Assembly (NCBI RefSeq): GCF_007991515.1
Contig: NZ_BJYM01000006.1
Span: forward strand, 1 to 64,000
Length of the DNA: 64,000 bases
Direction of reading: 5' to 3'
Origin: Oceanobacillus sojae
GTDB taxonomy: Bacteria; Bacillota; Bacilli; Bacillales; Amphibacillaceae
The notes beneath the pieces were generated by a model that saw only the letters and a list, made by a program, of their open reading frames with translations, did not search any database and was not told where the DNA came from. The translations under genes were made by a program, and so were the position numbers. Positions 34,098 to 41,593 of this stretch are shown here, piece by piece; within the stretch, counting starts at the first letter, position 1; each line of letters opens with the position of its first letter.

Positions 34098-34394
34098 ATG
34101 ATGCTACGACAAGAGGAAATAGGAGATATGAATGCATGGAAAGATAGAGTGCAGCAAGATGTTAATGAATTAAAAAGTAATTATCATCTGATGAAAAAAG
34201 ACGTGGAAGGTTTACAACGTAACGATATCAGGCAGGATAGTCAAATTGAGAATGAGCAAAAAACATTATCTGCTATTCAGGATGATACAAATTGGATAAG
34301 GCGTAAAATAACAGGCGCCTTTATTACAGCATTAATTACAGCCATGGTAACTGGTGTTATTGGTGTAGCTGTGGCTAATGTCTGGGGAGGCTGA
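34098..34394 (+). CDS. XhlA-type holin accessory protein
   Basis: A 98-residue protein with a coiled-coil first part (WKDRVQQDVNELKSNYHLMK ... QKTLSAIQDDTNWIRRKITG) and one C-terminal membrane helix (AFITALITAMVTGVIGVAV), the hemolysin XhlA pattern. It works with the holin to release the lysin. ATG at 34098 or 34101 both fit the site GGGGG. Confidence 0.82.
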   Translation: MMLRQEEIGDMNAWKDRVQQDVNELKSNYHLMKKDVEGLQRNDIRQDSQIENEQKTLSAIQDDTNWIRRKITGAFITALITAMVTGVIGVAVANVWGG

Positions 34395-34399
34395 TAAAT

Positions 34400-34624
34400 A
34401 TGGACAGAGGAACCATCGTAAGGACAGTAGCATTGGTAATTGTTTGGATAAACGTTTGGCTAAAGCAGGCAGGTTTAAATGCCATTCCTGTTTTTAGTGA
34501 AGAGGTTATTGCTTTAGGTTTAACCACTGTTGTAAGTGTTTGGACATGGTTTAAGAACAACTATATTACCTGGAAAGGCAAGCAGCAGAAGAAGGTTTTA
34601 CAGCAAAATCAACTGATTAAATAA
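34400..34624 (+). CDS. Phage holin, SPP1 type
   Basis: A 74-residue holin with two membrane segments (VRTVALVIVWINVWLKQAGL and VIALGLTTVVSVWTWF) and a basic, Gln-rich C-terminus (KGKQQKKVLQQNQLIK). It starts 5 bases after the XhlA gene and precedes the amidase gene, forming the standard holin/lysin cassette. Confidence 0.85.
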   Translation: MDRGTIVRTVALVIVWINVWLKQAGLNAIPVFSEEVIALGLTTVVSVWTWFKNNYITWKGKQQKKVLQQNQLIK

Positions 34625-34696
34625 GTAGCTGGTCCAAACGGGCAAGCTTCTTTTTTAATAAAAAATAATATATCAATTTTTAGGAGGAATTTTATT

Positions 34697-35461
34697 ATGG
34701 CAAAAATTTATTTAGATCCAGGACACGGCGGAACAGATCCAGGTGCATCTGCAAATGGATTACAAGAGAAAAATGTAACATTATCTCTTGCGCTAAAAAC
34801 TAGAGACATTCTAAATCGTGACTATGAAGGGCACACCATTCGTATGAGCAGGACAAGCGACACAACCCGAAGTCTTGCACAGCGTACAAATGATGCAAAC
34901 AGCTGGGGTGCTGATTACTTTGTATCTATTCACATCAATGCTGGCGGCGGCACTGGTTATGAAGACTATATTTTTAATGGAAGTGTGTCGAATAACACGG
35001 TAACTTATCGTGATAAGCTTCATGCAGAAATTATGAAGCAGGTTGACTTTAACAATCGCGGGAAAAAACGCGCAAATTTTCATGTCTTGCGTGAATCAAG
35101 CATGTCGGCAGTTTTAACAGAGAATGGCTTCATTGATACGGTAGCGGATGCAAATAAACTAAAATCAGATGCTTATCTAAACCGTATTGCTTTAGGTCAT
35201 GCGAATGGTATTGCTCAGGCGCTTGGATTAAGCCGGAAATCTGGTGGTGGAAGCGGTCAAGGATATGTAGAAGTTATTACACCATCCTTGTGGACGTACA
35301 ATACTCCGAACTGGGATGATCGTGCTGTTATTGTGAGTCAAGGAGAAGTATTTACTGTGGTTGGAGACAGGTTCCAGGTTGGTAATGGTTATATGTATCA
35401 GCTTAAGAGTGGTTTGTATATTACTGCTAGTACGCAGTATGTAAGGTATTACACTCGATAA
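34697..35461 (+). CDS. N-acetylmuramoyl-L-alanine amidase (endolysin)
   Basis: A 254-residue Amidase_3 enzyme: IYLDPGHGGTDPGASANGLQ with zinc His, the second Glu in LQEKNVTL, RTNDANSWGADYFVSIHINA with zinc His, and the catalytic Glu in AVLTENGFID. A Gly/Ser linker (SGGGSGQG) leads to a C-terminal SH3-like wall-binding domain (about 190-254). Cuts the MurNAc-L-Ala bond to lyse the producer. Start ATG follows AGGAGG. Confidence 0.92.
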   Translation: MAKIYLDPGHGGTDPGASANGLQEKNVTLSLALKTRDILNRDYEGHTIRMSRTSDTTRSLAQRTNDANSWGADYFVSIHINAGGGTGYEDYIFNGSVSNNTVTYRDKLHAEIMKQVDFNNRGKKRANFHVLRESSMSAVLTENGFIDTVADANKLKSDAYLNRIALGHANGIAQALGLSRKSGGGSGQGYVEVITPSLWTYNTPNWDDRAVIVSQGEVFTVVGDRFQVGNGYMYQLKSGLYITASTQYVRYYTR

Positions 35462-35585
35462 AAAAGTAGAATCTATTTTTGACTGATAGATTGTCTGGAC
35501 ATGCTATCTTGAGCACGTTACAAAATAGTTTGGGACTGCCATGAACAGTGTGTTAAGTGAAGTATTAATGATAGTCAGGGAGTTG

Positions 35586-35627
35586 ACTTCTCCACTTGAA
35601 ATATACCTGTATTTCAAGTGGAGAAGT
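35586..35627. terminator. 18-bp hairpin after the endolysin gene
   Basis: ACTTCTCCACTTGAAATA and its exact complement with a 6-nt loop; no T run follows. Probably a terminator or mRNA stabiliser between lysis genes and the two trailing genes. Confidence 0.55.
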
Positions 35628-35700
35628 AACCTAATAGAATATCGATGTGTAAAAATCCAATGATTAAAGCTAATTAAACGACTAAAAAGGAGAGGTAATT

Positions 35701-36129
35701 ATGGCTGGAAACAATATAATTTTAAGAAATGAATCAAGGGTTTCTTTTGTTAATGAAACTACACATGTAGTGTATGAGGAGTGGGAAAAAGACATTGTTA
35801 TTGATTTTATAGAGTACTCAACTTCAAGCCAAAATATTTTCCCAATCCTGAATATTGATCAATCTAGACCTAATTATAATTATGATGGACAATTATTTCA
35901 AACTGTGAATCCGAATGGGACAAGATGGGTTGCTACACCCTTAAGAATTTCCAATGATGGGCATGCGAACTTTGAAGTGGTAGCTTATGATTCCAGCAGT
36001 GGAGAATTCAAGCTAAATCTTAAAACACCTATGATTCTTCCTGGAGGATCGAGGCTTGCCTTTAAGCATAATGGCACTCCGACAGAAAATCATACGGTGA
36101 CTTATAAAGTAATTTATCGAGAAGTATAG
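35701..36129 (+). CDS. Uncharacterised protein paired with the M14 peptidase
   Basis: A 142-residue soluble beta-rich protein (MAGNNIILRNESRVSFVNET; IFPILNIDQSRPNYNYDGQL; LPGGSRLAFKHNGTP). Start ATG has AGGAGAGG upstream. It ends 10 bases before the M14 gene, so the pair is co-transcribed. I do not recognise it; the beta-sandwich look and place suggest a tail decoration or receptor-binding accessory. Confidence 0.65.
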   Translation: MAGNNIILRNESRVSFVNETTHVVYEEWEKDIVIDFIEYSTSSQNIFPILNIDQSRPNYNYDGQLFQTVNPNGTRWVATPLRISNDGHANFEVVAYDSSSGEFKLNLKTPMILPGGSRLAFKHNGTPTENHTVTYKVIYREV

Positions 36130-36139
36130 GAGGGATTAT

Positions 36140-37069
36140 ATGATTAGAATACCATATGACTTTTCAGGTAACCTCAATCTTCCTTCCTATTCTCAGATGG
36201 TTCAAAGGATAATGCAATTTAATAATGTTAGTAATATCGGTAAAGATGAGAGTGGAAATTATGATATGTATATGATTGAAATGGGAAACCTCAATAAACC
36301 TACTATCCTTGTAATATCTAGCATGCATGGAACAGAGTGGATGGGGGCTTTATACAGCATAAGATTTATGGAGCAATTGAGGGATAACACATTTAGAGAT
36401 AAAGCATTTCGAGATAAAGCATTTCGAGCGAAGCTGTTACGGAATTTCCATATCGTTTATATTCCTGTCGTCAATCCTTATGGATTTGACAGGACATCTC
36501 ATGCTGAAGGGAATAATGTTGGCAGATATAATGTTAATGGCATAGATTTGAACAGAGATTTTAATGATTTCTCCCAAGCTGAATCCAGAAATGTAAAGGC
36601 AGTTATGGATAGAGTCAGCCCATTTGCGTTTTTAGACATTCATTTGTTTGGCAGGGGAATGGACGGCAGCAATGGACTAAACTTAATTGTAGGAAACGGT
36701 CAATATGAAACGGATAAAATCAGAGATTTATTTGCAAATTCTTTAGAAAGATATGCTAATCAATCTGTGGTTAAATGGGACGGATATAATCAATTATTAA
36801 GAGGTCTAGCAAGAAGGTATATGAGGGATAAAAGCAATCCGCATACCCCTTATACACTTTCTTATATAACAGAAATTGTTCGGCCAAGGCAATTAAGCAG
36901 TGGGCTTGATGCTCCTTTAAGTGATCAGGAAATTATGAAGTATGGTATGATGTATTTGTTTTTTGTAACGTCTATGGGATATTTTGAGCAGCGGAAGGTT
37001 GAGTTGAATTATGGTCCTGTTTTGAGTGTGGAAGATGGGGTGTATCGGACTGTGCGTTATAAAGTTTGA
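36140..37069 (+). CDS. M14-family zinc carboxypeptidase
   Basis: A 309-residue peptidase of the M14 superfamily. Zinc ligands: His and Glu in SSMHGTEWMG and His in FLDIHLFG; substrate-binding NPYGFDRTSHAEGNN and GIDLNRDFND; catalytic Glu in YITEIVRPRQ. There is no signal peptide. The family trims peptides or amino-acid side chains; in phage tail loci such enzymes may process wall stem peptides or wall polymers during adsorption (inference). A 15-bp tandem duplication near 36390-36430 encodes FRDKAFRDKAFRAK. Confidence 0.8.
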   Translation: MIRIPYDFSGNLNLPSYSQMVQRIMQFNNVSNIGKDESGNYDMYMIEMGNLNKPTILVISSMHGTEWMGALYSIRFMEQLRDNTFRDKAFRDKAFRAKLLRNFHIVYIPVVNPYGFDRTSHAEGNNVGRYNVNGIDLNRDFNDFSQAESRNVKAVMDRVSPFAFLDIHLFGRGMDGSNGLNLIVGNGQYETDKIRDLFANSLERYANQSVVKWDGYNQLLRGLARRYMRDKSNPHTPYTLSYITEIVRPRQLSSGLDAPLSDQEIMKYGMMYLFFVTSMGYFEQRKVELNYGPVLSVEDGVYRTVRYKV

Positions 37070-37110
37070 GAAATAGAAAGGCTCTCACCACTTGATAGTA
37101 AATATTGAAG

Positions 37111-37136
37111 AGGCTAGTTATATCCCAGCCTTTTTA
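37111..37136 (+). terminator. Weak terminator after the M14 gene
   Basis: AGGCT pairs with AGCCT across an 11-nt loop, followed by TTTTTATA. Short stem, but in the right place to end the tail locus. Confidence 0.4.
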
Positions 37137-37165
37137 TAGGATAGTTTTTTAATGAAGAAAATTCC

Positions 37166-37200
37166 TCCCTTTTATCGAATTTGATTAAGAGGGAGGGAAA
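37166..37200. repeat. Imperfect inverted repeat
   Basis: TTCCTCCCTTTT faces AAGAGGGAGGGAA with one bulge. The rest of 37137-37503 is AT-rich and without a gene. Confidence 0.35.
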
Positions 37201-37503
37201 ATGAATGAAGTAAAAGAGCTTGAGGTATTTAATGGCAGATGGAAATAATTTAAAATCGGATGCCAGGTTAAATGCTGACGCGGTTTAATTTTTTTGAGGT
37301 TATTGGTTGTAACTAATTATATTAAAAGGAAAAAATACCATTTGCACTTGTTATCCATTCTTTGTTAATTATTATATATTTTGAATTTTTTATAAATTTT
37401 TAAAGGATATTAACGAAGTATGTAGAAATAACTATGTATGGCTTAAAATGTCAATAAGAATAATGACTATAGTTAATTTAACAATAAAAATGGAGGTGAA
37501 TAT

Positions 37504-37593
37504 ATGAAATTTAAAAATTTGACAACAAATAATAAGTTCAGCAGTTGTCCGTTCTTCTCTGGCAAATCTTTTGAACCACTACGAATCTCTTAG
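37504..37593 (+). CDS. Possible 29-residue peptide
   Basis: MKFKNLTTNNKFSSCPFFSG onward, with GGAGGTG 5-6 bases before ATG, an almost perfect site. Positively charged with one Cys and no homologue known to me. It ends only a few bases before the Pho-box-like array of glpQ. Could be a real small peptide or a leader. Confidence 0.35.
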   Translation: MKFKNLTTNNKFSSCPFFSGKSFEPLRIS

Positions 37594-37598
37594 TTTAT

Positions 37599-37652
37599 CT
37601 TACATTTCTTTATCTTACAGTTTACATTCACTTAATAAATTACTTCTATAAT
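37599..37652 (+). promoter_or_regulatory. Pho-box-like array and -10 of glpQ
   Basis: Hexamers at 37599 (CTTACA), 37610 (TTATCT), 37621 (TTTACA) and 37632 (TTAATA) keep an exact 11-bp period, as in PhoP binding sites TT(A/C/T)A(C/T)A. TATAAT at 37647-37652 follows, without a good -35, as expected for a PhoP-activated promoter. Confidence 0.6.
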
Positions 37653-37688
37653 AAAAAGTAAATACAGAAAAAGGGAGAGATTAAGATT

Positions 37689-38540
37689 ATGATACGAAAG
37701 GTTACTATTTTATCATTAGCAATAATGATCTTCGCGTCCGTATTCACAATTCCTGCATTCGCATCCAATGGTGGTGCTCAGACAGTTCAACAACAGAAAA
37801 AAATGGTTAATATTGCACATCGGGGGGCATCAGGGCATGCTCCGGAAAATACAATGGCTGCTTTTGAAAAAGCCTTTGAAATGAAAGCCGATTATATTGA
37901 GATTGATGTACAAATGACCAAGGATGGAGAGCTAATAGCCATTCACGATACAACCGTCAATCGTACAACAAATGGGACAGGATCTGTAGGGGATTACACA
38001 CTTGAAGAAATTCAACAATTGGACGCCGGAAGCTGGTTCGGTCAAGAATTTGTGGGGGAACGGATTCCTACTTTTGAGGAAATAATCGATACATATCGAG
38101 GGAAGATTGGATTATTAATAGAATTAAAATCTCCTGAATTGTATCCGGGTGTAGAAGAAAAAGTCGCTGAAGCCTTAATAGAGCGTAATATGCATAAGCC
38201 TAATAACAAAAAAATTATTATCCAGTCGTTTAATCATGAATCTGTGCAACAATCAAAGGAACTCCTGCAGAATATCCCTCACGGTGTCCTTGCTGGTACA
38301 GCCTGGGCAAATGTTACTGATGAACAGTTGGCACAATTTGCAACTTATGCTGATTTCTTTAATCCGAATATGAATATCGTTACCGATGAGCTTGTTGACC
38401 GTGTTCATAATTCCGGGATGAAGGTATATTCTTATACAGTACGAACGCAGGAACAAGCAGATAACTTATTTGAACGCAATGTGGATGGTATCATTACCGA
38501 CTTTCCTGAATATGTTTATAGACATCCGGGGAAAAATTAA
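37689..38540 (+). CDS. glpQ: Secreted glycerophosphodiester phosphodiesterase
   Basis: A 283-residue GlpQ-type enzyme with a signal peptide (IRKVTILSLAIMIFASVFTI, cleavage after AFA). Catalytic residues: IAHRGASGHAPENT, DYIEIDVQMTKDGELIAIHD, IELKSPELYP. It releases glycerol-3-phosphate from glycerophosphodiesters and teichoic acid outside the cell. It differs from the cytosolic GDPD at 5929-6648 by its export signal and longer loop (TNGTGSVGDYTLEEIQQLD). Start ATG follows AAAGGGAGAG. PhoPR induction under phosphate limitation is likely from the upstream array. Confidence 0.9.
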   Translation: MIRKVTILSLAIMIFASVFTIPAFASNGGAQTVQQQKKMVNIAHRGASGHAPENTMAAFEKAFEMKADYIEIDVQMTKDGELIAIHDTTVNRTTNGTGSVGDYTLEEIQQLDAGSWFGQEFVGERIPTFEEIIDTYRGKIGLLIELKSPELYPGVEEKVAEALIERNMHKPNNKKIIIQSFNHESVQQSKELLQNIPHGVLAGTAWANVTDEQLAQFATYADFFNPNMNIVTDELVDRVHNSGMKVYSYTVRTQEQADNLFERNVDGIITDFPEYVYRHPGKN

Positions 38541-38616
38541 GGACCTTTAGAAAAAGCTAGTTTGGAATTTAACACTCAGAGAGAAGAAGAGAGAATGCAC
38601 CTAAATAAATGATATG

Positions 38617-38671
38617 CTCCCTTTATAGTAGACAGAGAAATAATAAAAATTCTCTCCTGTTATGAAGGGAG
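38617..38671. mobile_element. Possible IS3-family end remnant
   Basis: CTCCCTTTATAGTAGACAGA faces a similar inverted copy ending GAAGGGAG only about 10 bases away, followed by a start MSKR then a stop (38680-38694). This resembles the end repeats and orfA start of IS3-type elements, but almost nothing is left. Low confidence. Confidence 0.3.
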
Positions 38672-38787
38672 TATTTAGTATGTCTAAGAGGTGATCAAAC
38701 ATGAGCTGAATGAACGAATTTAAATCGTGTGGCAAGTATCAGAAAAGAGGAAACCTATAGGGGCTTTACTCTGTGATAAAATGGTGG

Positions 38788-38864
38788 TGCACTCTTTTCC
38801 TCTCCCATTTCTTTTGTCTCGACAACTTAAGGTTAACAGAGAGGAAAAGGAGTGTATTTTTTGT
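38788..38864. terminator. Long inverted repeat
   Basis: CACTCTTTTCCTCTC faces GAGAGGAAAAGGAGTG (one bulge) across about 35 bases, followed by ATTTTTTG. The rest of 38541-39049 holds no gene. Confidence 0.4.
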
Positions 38865-38980
38865 CTTCGCTCCATCTATTGATGGCACGAAGGACACTAC
38901 CACATTCAGTATAGAGCCTAATCCTCTTTTTATTTCAATGAGTAGTCTTATTATATAATAAATATAAAGGCAACTACAGA

Positions 38981-39018
38981 GACTACTATTACGAAGTCTT
39001 TCGCTGAGTAGTCGTTTT
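38981..39018. terminator. Terminator region of the ger operon
   Basis: GACTACT and AGTAGTC pair across about 19 bases; T tract on the plus side. Placed after the end of the leftward germination operon. Confidence 0.4.
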
Positions 39019-39049
39019 AGTAAGCGTAGAAGCTATGTCTGATTGCATA

Positions 39050-39295
39050 TCATGAGAATATTCCAAGAAAAATATTTCTCAAACTTGTTAGAACGTGGTC
39101 AACCATCTTTGCAGGTGAATCCATATTCGGAAAAACAATATAGGTCACAGCTAGCGACCAACCTATAATCATTAAGAAAGAAAACACCATTTTCTCCTTT
39201 TTCTTCGTTGATTTTATTTTTGACCATTGATAAATAAACATCAACACTGCCACTGCCGTTACACTAAAAATGTAGACACCTTTCATGTTCTTCAC
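39050..39295 (-). CDS. Small membrane protein of the germinant receptor operon
   Basis: An 81-residue protein with two membrane segments (GVYIFSVTAVAVLMFIYQW and MVFSFLMIIGWSLAVTYIVF) separated by a basic loop. It is the fourth gene of the operon, 6 bases after the gerC-type gene. Small two-TM D-subunits accompany several Bacillus GerA-type receptors and modulate them; that role is inferred from position. Confidence 0.7.
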   Translation of the reverse strand: MKNMKGVYIFSVTAVAVLMFIYQWSKIKSTKKKEKMVFSFLMIIGWSLAVTYIVFPNMDSPAKMVDHVLTSLRNIFLGIFS

Positions 39296-39301
39296 CTCTT
39301 T

Positions 39302-40459
39302 TTACCAAGGTACATTTCCTTGCCCTGTTCTTAAAATTTTTGCCTCAATATCAAAAGTTACTTCTACGGAAGGAAATCTTTCCTCCCAGTCTTTTTTTAT
39401 TCCCTTCCATTGTTCAGGGTGCTTCCGTCTAAATTCTTCACCAAATTCGATAATGTCTGCTTTCATCTCTTTCTGCACTATTTCTAGAGTATCTGTTAGA
39501 CGTGTTTCAATCGCTTCTGCTAACTCCTTTTCCAGTATTCTTTGTTTTTCGATTTCATTTAAATCCCAATTCGTTTTATTCTGTATCACATCATCTATCG
39601 TTTCAATCTGGACAGTCATTTTCAATTGGTTGCCGTCTATCTCAGGTATCAACTTTGTTGTTCCCTTAATTAAATTCATAGAAATAAGACCGTCTGCATT
39701 TTCTGGTTGTACCGTGACCGTAGCTTCTTTTATCTCATCTCTAAACCAGAGTACTCCTCTAGTTAACCGATCATCAATGGAACCGACCATTTTCCCGTTT
39801 TTTAAGATAGCTGATTGATTAATATACGCATTCGTTTCTAAGGGCTGTTCCCCCTCTTCAGGTGGTAATTTATCAACCATAGGAAGAATGGCAGCGTCCG
39901 ATTCTCCTTTCAACATTTCCATTAAATCAAATAATGTTACTTTCATTAACACTTCTGATTTAGCTAATTCTATTAATACCTCAGAAGAACTTCTTTCTAA
40001 AGGCGGAAGCAAAGCCATAATATCTTTCGCACTTCCCTCGCTAATAAATACGTAACTTCTCAACCGCGGCTCAGGATGACGGATTAAAAAATCTAATTCT
40101 TCACGAATTCCTGTCTCGGCTAAAGCTTTATTAATCACAATCGCTTTCGTATGACTCCAGAGAATTTCTCTTGGAAGTTGTGTATCAAGATCCTCAATGG
40201 CTTTTGGTATCGATATGCCTTTTCCTGTTTGATGAATCATTTTATTGCCCCCTACCTGGCTGCTCTCTCCCCCCATTCCCTCGCCACCATCACTGTTTGG
40301 AGAATGTATCTCAACTGTTACTTCTATTTCTCCATCTTCCGTTTGATCCAATCCCACTCCAGTTACAACCCAAAGATCATTGGTCTCCCTTCGGTCCCAA
40401 CAACCCGTGAGCAAAAATAAGGAGATACCGATAAGCCATATTATTTTCAGCCGCTTCAC
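39302..40459 (-). CDS. GerC-type germinant receptor lipoprotein (Ger(x)C)
   Basis: A 385-residue lipoprotein with lipobox LLTGC and the family start CWDRRETNDLWVVTGVGLD. The middle (PREILWSHTKAIVINKALAETGI, EPRLRSYVFISEG) and the C-terminal half (TKLIPEIDGNQLKMTVQIETI) match the Ger(x)C domain. It is the C subunit of a nutrient receptor in the spore inner membrane. Its ATG overlaps the gerB-type stop by four bases. Confidence 0.9.
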   Translation of the reverse strand: MKRLKIIWLIGISLFLLTGCWDRRETNDLWVVTGVGLDQTEDGEIEVTVEIHSPNSDGGEGMGGESSQVGGNKMIHQTGKGISIPKAIEDLDTQLPREILWSHTKAIVINKALAETGIREELDFLIRHPEPRLRSYVFISEGSAKDIMALLPPLERSSSEVLIELAKSEVLMKVTLFDLMEMLKGESDAAILPMVDKLPPEEGEQPLETNAYINQSAILKNGKMVGSIDDRLTRGVLWFRDEIKEATVTVQPENADGLISMNLIKGTTKLIPEIDGNQLKMTVQIETIDDVIQNKTNWDLNEIEKQRILEKELAEAIETRLTDTLEIVQKEMKADIIEFGEEFRRKHPEQWKGIKKDWEERFPSVEVTFDIEAKILRTGQGNVPW

Positions 40460-41574
40460 TTTTTCTCCCTGCCTTTCTGCTTAAAAATCTTCATTTTACG
40501 TATGTAAGCTATCGAAAGCAGGAACATGGGGATAATCAGTCCATACACCAAAGTATCTGTTAACCCATGGGAAACCTCATGAAAATGTTCGGATGCCTCT
40601 GCGGAATTAAGAAACGCCTGTATCGCAAACACCCCAATCAGAAAACCGGTCGGCAGGACAAGAGAGCGGTAGTTGGAGAGGTTAAACCACTGAGCCGTAC
40701 CCAGCACTAAAGCATAGTAAAACACACAAATTTTGATAAATGTCCCTGCAATCCAAATCGCCATAACAATTGCTTCGAGATGAGACAAAAATTCGGCTAT
40801 GCTAATATATCTCGCCGCGCTCATAAGTGGGGCAGTAAAATTTCCTGTTACACGTCCAAAGACCAAAATAACGATGATATTAGTAAGCACTAATGTTATC
40901 GTAACAGCTAATACCGAAATGCCTCCCCATTTCATTCCTTTTTCTCGATTTGTTAAATATGGAAAGAAAAAATAGATAATTCCAAATTGAGCAAACCATG
41001 TGTATAAAGCCAAAGAACCTTTAACGGAAGGCATTATACCATTCTCCATCACTGGTAGCATCCGCTTTATCTCTATATCTGGAAGGAGTAATACGACGAT
41101 GACCAAAAAAAGCAAGAAAAAAACTGGGAAGACCATTTCAGACAGTCTTCCTATAACCTCAAGTCCTCCATGTACTGCAAACGCACACAACAGGATCATC
41201 ATACCTATTACCACATACTTTGGAGTATGGGGGAGGAATTCACTAACCACAAATTCTCCATATTGCCAAACCATCACACTGATTGAAGTATACAGTAACA
41301 GCAATAAGATAAAACCGATTACCTTACCAAAAAAGACACCAAGAATATGTTCGCTGTATTGCATAATCGTATCGTCCGGATAAAGCTTGTGTAATTTATA
41401 TGCAATATATACACTTAGCAAACCTAAAGGAAAAGCCCAAAGAGGAGAGATCCAAATATCCTGCTGCGCAGCATCAAAGACTGTTTTGGGAATGAAAAGA
41501 ATCCCCGTTGCTATAATAGCGTGATACATCATCACGCTCATCTGTGAAGCTGATATTTTTCCTTTCTCTATCAT
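40456..41574 (-). CDS. GerB-type germinant receptor permease
   Basis: A 372-residue protein of the APC superfamily spore germination group with about ten membrane helices; start EKGKISASQMSVMMYHAIIA, and conserved SEMVFPVFFLLF and AIWIAGTFIKICVFYYA. It binds the germinant in the A-B-C receptor. It lies 19 bases after the gerA-type gene. Confidence 0.9.
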   Translation of the reverse strand: MIEKGKISASQMSVMMYHAIIATGILFIPKTVFDAAQQDIWISPLWAFPLGLLSVYIAYKLHKLYPDDTIMQYSEHILGVFFGKVIGFILLLLLYTSISVMVWQYGEFVVSEFLPHTPKYVVIGMMILLCAFAVHGGLEVIGRLSEMVFPVFFLLFLVIVVLLLPDIEIKRMLPVMENGIMPSVKGSLALYTWFAQFGIIYFFFPYLTNREKGMKWGGISVLAVTITLVLTNIIVILVFGRVTGNFTAPLMSAARYISIAEFLSHLEAIVMAIWIAGTFIKICVFYYALVLGTAQWFNLSNYRSLVLPTGFLIGVFAIQAFLNSAEASEHFHEVSHGLTDTLVYGLIIPMFLLSIAYIRKMKIFKQKGREKK

Positions 41575-41593
41575 TTATTTCACCACCTCTAGG

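Noticed and set aside
18549-37069. Interpretation as a contractile PBSX-like element
   Set aside because: No sheath, contractile baseplate or spike genes; Dit/Tal and the tape measure are of the siphovirus type.
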